Shown here: positions 20,846 to 30,361 of the stretch, piece after piece
How positions within the stretch are numbered: position 1 is the first letter of the stretch
Layout: each line of letters opens with the position of its first letter
The notes under the pieces: model-generated
What the model was told of the DNA's origin: nothing
Database searches by the model: none
What the model saw: the letters and a program-made list of their open reading frames with translations, nothing else
Made by a program: the position numbers and the translations under genes
DNA from: Paracoccaceae bacterium
Lineage (GTDB): Bacteria; Pseudomonadota; Alphaproteobacteria; Rhodobacterales; Rhodobacteraceae
DNA length: 64,000 bases
Reading direction: 5' to 3'
Assembly: GCA_007128135.1 (NCBI GenBank)
Contig: SKYA01000068.1
Coordinates: 1-64,000, forward strand

Positions 20846-21802
20846 TCAACCCGCGATCATCTCCGCCTGCCGGACAATGACCTCGGCCTGCTTGATCGAG
20901 GCAATGTCCACCAGCCGGCCCCTGTAGACCGTGGCCCCCTCGCCGCGCGCCTTGGCGGCTTCCATCGCGGCCAGGATTTCGCGCGCCTCGAGGACAGCTT
21001 CCTCCGAGGGCGTGAAGACCTCGTTGGCCAGCGCAACCTGCCTGGGGTGTATTGCCCATTTGCCCACCATCCCCAGCGTGGCAGAGCGGCGCGCCTGCGC
21101 GCGGAAACCCTCGTCATCACTGAAATCGCCGAATGGTCCGTCCACCGGCAACACGCCATGCGTCCGGCATGCGGCGACGATCGCTGACTGTGCCCAGTGC
21201 CACGGATCGGACCAGAATTGCTGTCCGTCACGCAACATGTAATAGTTTTCCTGCGTCCCGCCGATGCCCGTGGTTGCCATGCCCATCGAAGCGGCGAAAT
21301 CCGCCGCGCCAAGGCTCATGGCCTGCAAGCGTGGCGAGGATGCGGCGATTTCCTCGACATGCGCGATACCTGCCGCCGATTCGATAATCACCTCCAGGCT
21401 GATCCGCTTGCTGCGTCCCATGGCCGCCTCGACCGAGGTTACCAGCGCATCCACCGCATAGACATCGGCCGCACAGCCCACTTTCGGAATCAGGATCTGG
21501 TCCAGCCGGTCACTGGACTGCTCCAGCAACTCTACGACATCACGATACCAGTAGGGCGTATCCAGCCCGTTTATGCGCACCGACAGATACTTGTTGCCCC
21601 AGTCCACCTCATGCGTGGCGGCGATGACATTGGCGCGGGCCGTGTCCTTGTCCGAAGGGGCGACTGAATCCTCCAGGTCGAGATTGATTACATCCGCCGC
21701 GCTGGCCGCCATTTTCTCGAACAGCGCCACGCGCGAGCCAGGCCCGAAAAGCTGGCAGCGATTGGGGCGCGCGGGCGGGGTTGGCTGAATGCGAAAGCTC
21801 AT
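20846..21802 (-). CDS. mcl1: L-malyl-CoA/beta-methylmalyl-CoA lyase (HpcH/HpaI family)
   Basis: MSFRIQPTPPARPNRCQLFGPGSRVALFEKMAASAADVINLDLEDSVAPSDKDTARANV...MSLGAADFAASMGMATTGIGG. Confidence 0.88.
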   Translation of the reverse strand: MSFRIQPTPPARPNRCQLFGPGSRVALFEKMAASAADVINLDLEDSVAPSDKDTARANVIAATHEVDWGNKYLSVRINGLDTPYWYRDVVELLEQSSDRLDQILIPKVGCAADVYAVDALVTSVEAAMGRSKRISLEVIIESAAGIAHVEEIAASSPRLQAMSLGAADFAASMGMATTGIGGTQENYYMLRDGQQFWSDPWHWAQSAIVAACRTHGVLPVDGPFGDFSDDEGFRAQARRSATLGMVGKWAIHPRQVALANEVFTPSEEAVLEAREILAAMEAAKARGEGATVYRGRLVDIASIKQAEVIVRQAEMIAG

Positions 21803-21903
21803 CAGGGGCACCTTTCGGGTCAGGAAGTGTCGCAATTGTCCTGGCGCGAGGTATTATGTTGCGCGGGTCCGTGCAAGGCGTTTTCGGCACGCGCAAAGGC
21901 GTT

Positions 21904-21922
21904 TGCGCTGCGTTGCAGCGCA
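21904..21922. promoter_or_regulatory. Inverted repeat in the divergent mcl1/dgcN intergenic region
   Basis: TGCGCTGC-GTT-GCAGCGCA, perfect 8-bp arms within the 279-bp region between divergent starts. Confidence 0.35.
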
Positions 21923-22081
21923 GGCCGTCCTGCCAAGGGTCCGGGCGTTTCTTGTGCGAAATCGCCCTTGCCTGACGGAAAATTCTGCCCTCTGTGCCAG
22001 AATTCCTCGTTTTTCCCAAGAATTTGCATCAGCCTTGCGCGAAACTACATCTCGTATCGATCCTTCCGACCGGAGCCTGCC

Positions 22082-23083
22082 ATGATCCAGACCCCCTATC
22101 TGCTTTTCCTCGGCGACGCGCCCGACCCGCTTGCCGCCAAGGTGGCGCAAGGCATCAGGGACTGGCGCCCGGAATTCGCCCTTGGCCAGTTGCGCATGGA
22201 GGGCTGCCGCGCCGACATGGGCCTGCCAGACATGACCCTGGCCGAGGCAAGAGCCGCAGGTGCCGGAACACTGGTGATCGGCGTCGCCAACCGGGGCGGG
22301 GTCATATCTGCTGCCTGGAAGAAACTGCTGGTCATGGCGCTGGAAGAAGGATTCGACCTTGCCTCGGGGCTCCACAACCTCTTGCGCGACGAACCCGACC
22401 TCAAGGCGGTCGCCGAGGCCACGGGCCGTGCCCTGCATGATGTGCGCATCCCGTCAGTCAGATACCCGATCGCCAATGGCGAGAAACGGCGCGGCAAGCG
22501 CTGCCTTGCCGTGGGTACGGATTGCTCGGTGGGCAAGATGTACACCGCTCTGTGCATGGAGCGCGAGATGGTCGCACGAGGCATGAAGGCCAGCTTCCGC
22601 GCCACGGGCCAGACGGGTATCCTGATTACGGGCGAAGGCGTGCCGCTCGATGCCGTGATCGCGGATTTCATGGCCGGGTCGATCGAATGGCTGACCCCGG
22701 ACAACGACCCAGACCACTGGGATCTTATCGAGGGGCAGGGCTCGCTGTTTCATGTGTCCTTTTCCGGCGTGACGATGGCGCTGATCCATGGCGGCCAGCC
22801 CGATGCGCTGATCCTCAGCCATGAGCCCACGCGGGCACATATGCGCGGGCTGCCGGGCTACAGTCTGCCCGACCTCGAAGATCTGCGTGACACCGCGCTG
22901 CATCTGGCGCGGGTGGCCAATCCTGCCTGTCAGGTGGTTGGCATCTCGATCAATACCGCCGCAATGGCCGAACAGGAGGCCCTCGATTATTGCGCGGGGG
23001 TCGAGGCGCGGATGGGCTTGCCCACGGTCGATCCGTTCCGCCACGGGGCAGGGCGACTGGTCGACGCGCTGTCTGCAGTCTGA
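22082..23083 (+). CDS. dgcN: DUF1611-family protein, probable D-glutamate N-acetyltransferase (DgcN-like)
   Basis: TPYLLFLGDAPDPLAAKVAQGIRDWRPEFALGQLRM...GKRCLAVGTDCSVGKMYTALCMEREM...RATGQTGILITGEGVPLDAVIADFMAGSIEWL (P-loop-like core); adjacent to dgcA-like gene. Confidence 0.8.
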   Translation: MIQTPYLLFLGDAPDPLAAKVAQGIRDWRPEFALGQLRMEGCRADMGLPDMTLAEARAAGAGTLVIGVANRGGVISAAWKKLLVMALEEGFDLASGLHNLLRDEPDLKAVAEATGRALHDVRIPSVRYPIANGEKRRGKRCLAVGTDCSVGKMYTALCMEREMVARGMKASFRATGQTGILITGEGVPLDAVIADFMAGSIEWLTPDNDPDHWDLIEGQGSLFHVSFSGVTMALIHGGQPDALILSHEPTRAHMRGLPGYSLPDLEDLRDTALHLARVANPACQVVGISINTAAMAEQEALDYCAGVEARMGLPTVDPFRHGAGRLVDALSAV

Positions 23084-23092
23084 GCGTGGGCA

Positions 23093-23162
23093 AGGGGCTG
23101 TGCCCCTCACCGGCCCCGTAAGGGGGCCGGTCTCACCCCGGGATGTTTGAAACAAGGATGAA
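23093..23162. repeat. Hairpin-bearing intergenic element overlapping the dgcA start
   Basis: AGGGGC-TGT-GCCCCT, then CCGGCCCC-GTAA-GGGGGCCGG, then CTCACCCCGGGATGTTTGAAACAAGGATGAA; layout resembles repeated extragenic elements. Confidence 0.45.
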
Positions 23163-24138
23163 AGGGAGGGGCGCTGTGCTGCAGGTTCATGCGGATCGGT
23201 TCGCCTTGGCAGAGGTGTTCACCATTGCGCGTGGCTCGCGCACGCATGCCGATGTGTTGCGCGTGGTCGTGACGCGCGAGGGCATGACGGGGCAAGGCGA
23301 ATGCGTGCCTTATGCACGCTATGGCGAAAGCCTGGAGTCGGTGCGCGCCCAGATCTCGGGGCTGCGCGAGGACGTGACGCGAGCCGCCTTGCAGGAGGCC
23401 TTGCCTGCAGGGGCGGCGCGCAATGCGGTTGACTGCGCGCTCTGGGATCATGCGGCAAAGCATATGCGCAGGCGGGTCTGGAAGCTGGCCGGACTGGCAG
23501 CACCGCAGCCGGTGGTGACGGCCTTCACGCTGTCGCTGGACACGCCCGAGCGGATGGAGGCCGCCGCACGACGCCACGCGCATCGGCCGCTTCTGAAGAT
23601 CAAGCTCGGCACGCCCGATGACATGCCCCGCCTGGAGGCGGTGCGGCGCGGCGCGCCCGGCACGCGCATCATCATCGACGCCAACGAAGGCTGGACAGCC
23701 GAGGTCTATGCCGAGCTTGCACCCCATCTGTTGCGGCTGGGAGTCGCGATGGTCGAACAACCGCTTCCTGCCGGCGCTGACGAGATGCTCGCGGAAATCG
23801 ACCGTCCCTTGCCTGTCTGTGCCGATGAGTCCTGTCACGACCGGGCCAGTCTGGCTGGGCTGCGCGGCAAGTATGACATGGTCAACATCAAGCTCGACAA
23901 GACGGGTGGACTGACCGAGGCGCTGGCCCTGCGTGACGCGGCGCGCGCGGCAGGCTTCAAGGTGATGGTGGGCTGCATGGTCGGATCATCGCTCGCGATG
24001 GCGCCTGCCGTGCTGGTCGCCCAGGGGGCTGAACTGGTAGATCTCGATGGCCCGCTTCTGCTGGCAGAGGATCGTGACCCGCCGCTGCATTATGATGACA
24101 AGGGCGTGCACCCCCCCTTGCCTGCGCTGTGGGGCTGA
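23143..24138 (+). CDS. dgcA: Enolase-superfamily dipeptide epimerase / probable N-acetyl-D-glutamate racemase (DgcA-like)
   Basis: LLKIKLGTPDDMPRLEAVRRGAPGTRIIIDANEGWTAEVYAELAPHL...VEQPLPAG...ADESCHDRASLAGL...DMVNIKLDKTGGLTEAL. Start may be 23158 (ATG) or 23176 (GTG). Confidence 0.8.
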   Translation: MFETRMKGRGAVLQVHADRFALAEVFTIARGSRTHADVLRVVVTREGMTGQGECVPYARYGESLESVRAQISGLREDVTRAALQEALPAGAARNAVDCALWDHAAKHMRRRVWKLAGLAAPQPVVTAFTLSLDTPERMEAAARRHAHRPLLKIKLGTPDDMPRLEAVRRGAPGTRIIIDANEGWTAEVYAELAPHLLRLGVAMVEQPLPAGADEMLAEIDRPLPVCADESCHDRASLAGLRGKYDMVNIKLDKTGGLTEALALRDAARAAGFKVMVGCMVGSSLAMAPAVLVAQGAELVDLDGPLLLAEDRDPPLHYDDKGVHPPLPALWG

Positions 24139-24198
24139 CGCATCTTCCCCCGCAAAGGCGCTTGCGCTAAGGGTGGCGCAACTTCAGGAGGATGATTC

Positions 24199-26040
24199 AT
24201 GCCAAGATACCGCTCCCGCACCACCACTCATGGCCGCAACATGGCAGGCGCGCGCGGGCTCTGGCGCGCGACGGGCATGAAGGAGAGCGATTTCGGCAAA
24301 CCGATCATCGCGATCGTCAACTCCTTTACCCAGTTCGTGCCCGGCCATGTGCATCTGAAGGATCTGGGGCAGATGGTCGCGCGCGAGGTGGAAAAGGCGG
24401 GCGGTGTGGCCAAGGAATTCAACACGATCGCCGTGGATGACGGGATCGCCATGGGCCATGACGGGATGCTCTATTCCCTGCCCTCGCGCGAGGTGATCGC
24501 GGATTCGGTCGAATACATGGTCAATGCGCATTGCGCCGATGCGATGGTCTGCATCTCGAACTGCGACAAGATCACGCCCGGCATGCTGATGGCGGCAATG
24601 CGGCTGAATATTCCTTGCGTGTTCGTCTCGGGCGGACCGATGGAGGCCGGCAAGGTCGAGGTGGATGGTGTTTCGAAGGCTGTCGATCTGGTCGATGCAA
24701 TGGTGTGGGCAGCCGATGACAAATACACCGATGCACAGGTGCAGGCGATGGAGGAAGAGGCCTGCCCCACATGTGGCTCCTGTTCGGGCATGTTCACCGC
24801 CAATTCGATGAACTGCCTGACCGAGGCGCTGGGCCTGTCGCTGCCGGGCAATGGCTCGACACTGGCGACCCATGCCTATCGCCAGAAACTGTTCCTGCGG
24901 GCGGGCCATGTCGTCGTCGATCTGGCCAAGCGCTATTACGAGCAGGATGACGAGAGCGTGCTGCCGCGCAATGTTGCCAGCTTCAAGGCGTTTGAAAACG
25001 CCATGTCGCTGGATATCGCCATGGGAGGGTCCACCAACACGGTGCTGCATTTGCTGGCGGCAGCGCATGAGGGCGGGATCGACTTCACCATGTCCGACAT
25101 TGACCGTCTGTCGCGCAAGGTTCCTTGCCTGTGCAAGGTCGCGCCCGCCAAGGATGACGTGCATATGGAAGATGTCCACCGCGCCGGCGGCATCATGGCC
25201 ATCCTGGGCGAGCTGGACCGGGCGGGACTGCTGCATCGCGACCTGCCGACGGTGCACTCCGCGACCATGGGTCAGGCACTCGACATGTGGGATATCAAGC
25301 GCACGAATGACCCCGATGTGCATGATTTCTTCCTCGCGGCCCCGGGTGGCGTGCGCACGACGCAGGCGTTTTCGCAGGACAAGCGCTATGGCACGCTGGA
25401 CAGCGACCGCGAAAAAGGCGTGATCCGCGACAGGGAGCACGCCTTCAGCCAGGATGGCGGACTGGCGGTTCTGTTCGGCAATCTGGCCGAAGATGGATGC
25501 ATCGTGAAGACCGCGGGCGTGGATGACTCGATCCTGAAGTTCAGCGGCCCGGCGCATGTGTTTGAATCGCAGGACGACGCCGTCAGCGGCATCCTGACGG
25601 GCAAGGTCAAGGCCGGTGAGGTTGTTGTCATTCGCTATGAAGGCCCGCGCGGGGGGCCCGGGATGCAGGAAATGCTGTATCCCACGAGCTACCTCAAATC
25701 CAAGGGGCTGGGGGCGGCCTGCGCGCTGGTCACGGACGGGCGCTTCTCCGGTGGCACCTCGGGGCTGTCGATCGGCCATGTCTCGCCCGAGGCCGAAGAG
25801 GGCGGGCTGATCGGACTGGTGGAACAGGGCGACCGGATCGAGATCGACATTCCGAACCGGACCATTCACCTTGCAGTGGACGACGCCACGCTGGCCGAAC
25901 GGCGCACGGCGCAGGATGCCAAAGGCTGGAAACCCGCCAAGCCGCGCCCGCGCAAGGTTTCGACCGCACTGCGGGCCTATGCGGCGCTGACGACTTCCGC
26001 CGCGCAGGGCGCGGTCCGCAAACTGCCCGAAGGGATGTAA
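24199..26040 (+). CDS. ilvD: Dihydroxy-acid dehydratase
   Basis: [23 protein letters not shown]...[31 protein letters not shown]...[32 protein letters not shown]. Confidence 0.97.
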   Translation: MPRYRSRTTTHGRNMAGARGLWRATGMKESDFGKPIIAIVNSFTQFVPGHVHLKDLGQMVAREVEKAGGVAKEFNTIAVDDGIAMGHDGMLYSLPSREVIADSVEYMVNAHCADAMVCISNCDKITPGMLMAAMRLNIPCVFVSGGPMEAGKVEVDGVSKAVDLVDAMVWAADDKYTDAQVQAMEEEACPTCGSCSGMFTANSMNCLTEALGLSLPGNGSTLATHAYRQKLFLRAGHVVVDLAKRYYEQDDESVLPRNVASFKAFENAMSLDIAMGGSTNTVLHLLAAAHEGGIDFTMSDIDRLSRKVPCLCKVAPAKDDVHMEDVHRAGGIMAILGELDRAGLLHRDLPTVHSATMGQALDMWDIKRTNDPDVHDFFLAAPGGVRTTQAFSQDKRYGTLDSDREKGVIRDREHAFSQDGGLAVLFGNLAEDGCIVKTAGVDDSILKFSGPAHVFESQDDAVSGILTGKVKAGEVVVIRYEGPRGGPGMQEMLYPTSYLKSKGLGAACALVTDGRFSGGTSGLSIGHVSPEAEEGGLIGLVEQGDRIEIDIPNRTIHLAVDDATLAERRTAQDAKGWKPAKPRPRKVSTALRAYAALTTSAAQGAVRKLPEGM

Positions 26041-26043
26041 GGG

Positions 26044-26907
26044 ATGAGCCGCATCGTCTATGTGAATGGCATCTATCTGCCCGAGGGCGAGGCGCATATC
26101 TCGGTTTTTGATCGTGGCTTTCTGATGGCGGACGGCGTCTATGAGGTGACGACCGTCATCGACGGCAAGCTGATCGACTTCGATGGCCATTTCGCGCGGC
26201 TGGAACGCTCCTTGAGCGAACTGGATATCCGCAACCCGATGGACCGCGACACTTGGCTGGAGGTGCATCGCCAGCTTGTCGCGCAGAACCGAATCGATCA
26301 GGGCATGATCTACCTGCAGGTGACGCGCGGCGCGCCGGGCGACCGCGATTTCATCTTTCCCGACCCCGAGACAACCCCGCCCACGGTGGTTCTGTTCACG
26401 CAGACAAACCCCGCGCTGGTGGACAGCCCCAAGGCGCGCAAGGGGATCAAGGTCATCACGATTGACGACATCCGCTGGGGCCGGCGCGACATCAAGACGG
26501 TACAACTTCTGTATCCCTCCATGGGCAAGATGATGGCGATCAGGCAGGGCGCGGATGACGCCTGGATGGTGCAGGATGGCGAGGTGACCGAAGGCACCTC
26601 GAACAACGCCTATATCATCAAGGACGGGCGCATCGTGACGCGGGCGCTGTCCAATGACATCCTGCACGGGATCACCCGCGCCGCCGTGCTGCGTTTCGCG
26701 CGCGAGGCGCAGATGCCGGTGGAGGAGCGCAGCTTCACCGTGGACGAGGCGAAAGCGGCGGATGAGGCTTTCGTGACCTCGGCCAGCACCTTTGTCATGC
26801 CGGTGGTAGCGATTGACGGCGTGGCGCTGGGCGCAGGCGTGCCGGGGCCGCTAGTGACGCGGTTGCGCGAAATCTATATCGAGGAGAGCCGCAAGGCCGC
26901 GATCTGA
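26044..26907 (+). CDS. D-amino-acid transaminase (fold IV PLP aminotransferase)
   Basis: VYVNGIYLPEGEAHISVFDRGFLMADGVYEVTTV...DDIRWGRRDIKTVQLLYPSMGKM...EVTEGTSNNAYII; 3 bp after ilvD stop. Confidence 0.88.
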   Translation: MSRIVYVNGIYLPEGEAHISVFDRGFLMADGVYEVTTVIDGKLIDFDGHFARLERSLSELDIRNPMDRDTWLEVHRQLVAQNRIDQGMIYLQVTRGAPGDRDFIFPDPETTPPTVVLFTQTNPALVDSPKARKGIKVITIDDIRWGRRDIKTVQLLYPSMGKMMAIRQGADDAWMVQDGEVTEGTSNNAYIIKDGRIVTRALSNDILHGITRAAVLRFAREAQMPVEERSFTVDEAKAADEAFVTSASTFVMPVVAIDGVALGAGVPGPLVTRLREIYIEESRKAAI

Positions 26908-26913
26908 GCGGCC

Positions 26914-29091
26914 TCAGGCGACTGGCGTCGGCAGTCTGAGGTCAATTCTGTCATTGAGCTCGCCGATGATGGTGGTCTCTCTCGGCACGTCGAGTTCGTC
27001 GATCGGGTCGATGAATCTGATGACAGAGATGCGCAGATCATAGGCCATATTGTCCGACACTGCCGACAGGTCGATGGTCGCGCCCTCATAGACAGTTACG
27101 AAGACGGGCCGCCCACGCGCGTTGATTTCGGTGCTGCCATCGCCCCACTCGGCAGTGAGGCCATTGTTGGTGACCACTGCGGACATGTCCGGGCCTGGTT
27201 GCTTGAACACAAATTCGCTGTCCACGCCATTGCGAATGGTCGTGTCGCCGGTCGCCTCTTCGGTGAATATGAAATTCCCAAGCGCCTTGTTGCCGATGAA
27301 GACTGTATTCTCTCCCCCCGATATTTCGAGGAACGCACTGCCAATGCCGCGCTTAGCAATGTCGTTCGTCCCTCCGTCAATGTTTATAAATGTGCGGCTT
27401 CTGGAGTCGATATCGAGTTTGTTTTCACCGTCGACGATGTCAACCCAGACCTTTCCCGAGGTGACAAGATTGGTCTCTGTGCCGAGCTTGACAGTAAGTA
27501 TACCCTTCAGCAGCGTCGGGTTATCCTCCTGCCCCTCAATGATCAGAAGCGGTTGGCCGAATTGATCATCCTCGATGACCACATTGCCGCTGAAGCCCGT
27601 CAGGTCCACGATGTCCTGTCTGAAGGGTTTCTCCCCGATCGTGCCACCGCCGGCGAAGCCATCACTTATGACATAGCTTGTTCCAAAGATAAGCGGTGTG
27701 TCCTCGTCATCCGGGTCCTGACCCTCTGGCGGGTCGATGCGTTCGACACCCTGCGGCAGAGTGGGATCATAGAGGCCGCTGAAATCTTCGGTGACGAAGC
27801 GGAATTGCTCTGTCTCGAACGACCCGCCATCCCATGTCAGCCTGTAGATACCCTTGCTGCGGCTGGATTCGACCTCGCGCGATTCTGCCAGAGCCAGATC
27901 CGTGTAGATCACCGTCAGATCTACCCGTGCGCCCTCCATCGTGGTGATGCTATCAGAATTGGGCTCTAGCGTGACCTTGAACACGCGGTCGCTGGTCGCC
28001 TTGGAATTGCTGATCGTGTTGTCCCCGCCCGAGATGTTCACGACCGCGCCCTTGGCGAGGATTCTGTTCTCGCCACCCGACAGGTTGAACTCCCCGGCAA
28101 TCGAGCGGCCGATATTGATGTCATTGGTGCCAGCATCGGCGTTGATGGTCACACCATCGGGGCCGATGGCATCTTCATTCGCCCGCCGAAGGTCAATCGT
28201 GTCATCACCCTTGCCCAGCGTAATGGTGCTGATCGGAAGCTTGATCTGCGTGGGTGGCAGGTCGCCGACTGTGAGCGTGCCATTGCCATCGTCGTGAAAG
28301 ACAATCGCCGCGTCCCGTGACAGCGCGCTGAGGTCGATGGTGACGGGAAAATCCTGCAAGTCAGGATCGGAGGGCAGGGCGAGCGTTCCGCCGCCGGAAT
28401 AATCTTCGGTGATGGTGAAAACCAGTTGGCTGTCATCGACATCGACATTCACACCATCGGGCAGCGCATCAGGGTCTGGCGGGAAGTCGAAAGCTGCGCC
28501 AATGACCTCGATCGCTTCGAAATCCGTGACCAGATCTTCCAGCGCCGCCTGCATGTCGCCACCGCCATAGCTGGAGAGCTGGACCAAATCGACACCGTTC
28601 GCCTGCACTATCAGCCCTTCGCCATCGGGCGCAAGACTGCCGGTCAGGATGACAGGGTTTTCCTCGGTGCCGGCATCGCCCAAGCCAATACCGCGCAGGT
28701 CGATGACAAGCAGGTCGGAGTCGGGGTTGAAATCACCGATGACGGGCCAGCTTTCGGCATTCGCATCAAGCGCCGCAGGCGCGATAACGAATATGTCGTC
28801 ACCTTCCTGCCCGAACATTCTCGCATCGGCGAGCGCGATAATGGTGTCATTGCCCGGTCCGGCAAAGACAGTATCGTCACCGACCGCCACGATCGTATCA
28901 TCGCCGTCCAGCGCATCGACAATCTGGCCTCCGCGCCCGATCAGCAAGTCATCCTCTGCTGTGCCGGTAACGCGCGACTCTTCGTCCTCGGGGGGAGTGT
29001 CCTCTTCGGGGTCCGTGTCGGAACTGCTGAAAAGAGTATCGACGACAGCAAGCAAGGCCGCGAGGCCAAGAAAAAGAAACAAAAATTCCAT
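26914..29091 (-). CDS. Membrane-anchored RTX-like repeat protein with duplicated beta-type module
   Basis: N-terminal TM/acidic linker MEFLFLFLGLAALLAVVDTLFSSSDTDPEEDTPPEDEE; RTX-like GTAEDDLLIGRGGQIVDALDGDDTIVAVGDDTVFAGPGNDTI; internal repeat GGGT...TIDL...DAGTNDI...LSGGENRI and its second copy. Confidence 0.8.
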   Translation of the reverse strand: MEFLFLFLGLAALLAVVDTLFSSSDTDPEEDTPPEDEESRVTGTAEDDLLIGRGGQIVDALDGDDTIVAVGDDTVFAGPGNDTIIALADARMFGQEGDDIFVIAPAALDANAESWPVIGDFNPDSDLLVIDLRGIGLGDAGTEENPVILTGSLAPDGEGLIVQANGVDLVQLSSYGGGDMQAALEDLVTDFEAIEVIGAAFDFPPDPDALPDGVNVDVDDSQLVFTITEDYSGGGTLALPSDPDLQDFPVTIDLSALSRDAAIVFHDDGNGTLTVGDLPPTQIKLPISTITLGKGDDTIDLRRANEDAIGPDGVTINADAGTNDINIGRSIAGEFNLSGGENRILAKGAVVNISGGDNTISNSKATSDRVFKVTLEPNSDSITTMEGARVDLTVIYTDLALAESREVESSRSKGIYRLTWDGGSFETEQFRFVTEDFSGLYDPTLPQGVERIDPPEGQDPDDEDTPLIFGTSYVISDGFAGGGTIGEKPFRQDIVDLTGFSGNVVIEDDQFGQPLLIIEGQEDNPTLLKGILTVKLGTETNLVTSGKVWVDIVDGENKLDIDSRSRTFINIDGGTNDIAKRGIGSAFLEISGGENTVFIGNKALGNFIFTEEATGDTTIRNGVDSEFVFKQPGPDMSAVVTNNGLTAEWGDGSTEINARGRPVFVTVYEGATIDLSAVSDNMAYDLRISVIRFIDPIDELDVPRETTIIGELNDRIDLRLPTPVA

Positions 29092-29304
29092 GACTCGTAA
29101 CCTGGCGGAAAACCGCAATCGATAGATGTTTACGGTTTAAGCGGTTTACTGCAAGCGCAACGCAGGGCGTGTTGGACAGCTTTCAACCATTGAGTGTGCC
29201 GGGCTGGCGAGGCAGCAGTGCCAATCAAGACAATCGAAGGCCACAGGAAACACTGTCCTTGAAATACACCCTTCGCGCCAGATACCGCGATTTGACCCGG
29301 CGGC

Positions 29305-29922
29305 TCACTCTTCGGTGACAAAGCCGCGGAAGCTGACCAGCACCAGAAGCGCGACAATCACCACAACCCCGGTCCTTGCAAGGATCGCGAGGTTTATTTC
29401 AGCACTCAGCGCGCCATAGACCACGGTGATCGCGGCCCCGAGAAGCACCAGCACCGACAGCGACAGGGCCAGCGCGCCAAACCATTTGCGGATCAGCGAA
29501 CGGCGCTGGGCGGGGTTGCGCGCTTCGCTGCGCTCGGTGCTTTGATAGAGCCACAGAAAGAGCGGCCCCATCACCAGCATCGTGGCAATCGACCAGAGCG
29601 GCAGATACGGCCCATAAGGGCCATGTGGCTCCAGTGGCAGCCACAGATCGACCAGGGCAAAGCCGATCTGCACCAAATGCCAGGTCAGCGTCAGCAATGT
29701 GACAAACATCAGCCCGTAGATCATTGCCTCGCGGGCCGAGACATAGGGGCGCGGGCGTGGCACAGGCAGGCGCAGGCCCCCGTCGGCCCAGCCCGCAAGC
29801 GCCTCGTCGATCTCGCGCGCGCTCCAGCCGGCGTCAGAGAGCGCCGCACGCAACTCCTGCGGTGCATGTCCCGACTGCAACCCCTGTTGTACGAAACGCG
29901 CCAGTTCCTCGGCGGGCTTCAT
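29305..29922 (-). CDS. Integral membrane protein, DUF5671-like
   Basis: N-terminal ~45-aa helical segment (PQELRAALSDAGWSAREIDEALAGW) followed by four predicted TM helices. Confidence 0.7.
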   Translation of the reverse strand: MKPAEELARFVQQGLQSGHAPQELRAALSDAGWSAREIDEALAGWADGGLRLPVPRPRPYVSAREAMIYGLMFVTLLTLTWHLVQIGFALVDLWLPLEPHGPYGPYLPLWSIATMLVMGPLFLWLYQSTERSEARNPAQRRSLIRKWFGALALSLSVLVLLGAAITVVYGALSAEINLAILARTGVVVIVALLVLVSFRGFVTEE

Positions 29923-30237
29923 TCATGTGGCTTTCGGGCCGACATTCTCGGCAAAGGCCTTTTCGAACGCAGCCTGTTTGTCGGCGCCGGCTTCGGTCTG
30001 GTGCCTGGCCTTCCACGCGTCATAGGGCATGCCATAGACGATCTCGCGCGCGGCGTCCTTGTTCATGTCGATCCCGCGCGCATTTGCAGCTTCCTGATAC
30101 CAGCGCGACAGGCAGTTGCGGCAAAACCCGGTCAGGTTCATCATGTCGATATTCTGCACATCAGTCCGGCGGTTTAGATGCTCCAGAAGCGTGCGAAAGG
30201 CGGCGGCTTCAAGCTCGGTTCGGGTCTGGTCGTCCAT
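29923..30237 (-). CDS. DUF1244 family protein
   Basis: FRTLLEHLNRRTDVQNIDMMNLTGFCRNCLSRWYQEAANARGIDMNKDAAREIVYGMPYDAWKARHQ matches the conserved DUF1244 pattern. Confidence 0.88.
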   Translation of the reverse strand: MDDQTRTELEAAAFRTLLEHLNRRTDVQNIDMMNLTGFCRNCLSRWYQEAANARGIDMNKDAAREIVYGMPYDAWKARHQTEAGADKQAAFEKAFAENVGPKAT

Positions 30238-30361
30238 CAGGGGCTCCCGTCAGTCTGTGACTCTCCTGACCGGGATATAGACCCTGCACGCTGCTTTGCC
30301 CATTGTGAAATCACCCCGAAATGCGCGACTGTGCGCCGCGATAGCGAACCTTAGGGGTGCC

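Noticed and set aside
24184-26667. 827-aa minus-strand ORF
   Set aside because: Antisense to ilvD and the D-amino-acid transaminase, both strongly supported; long antisense ORFs are expected at this GC content.
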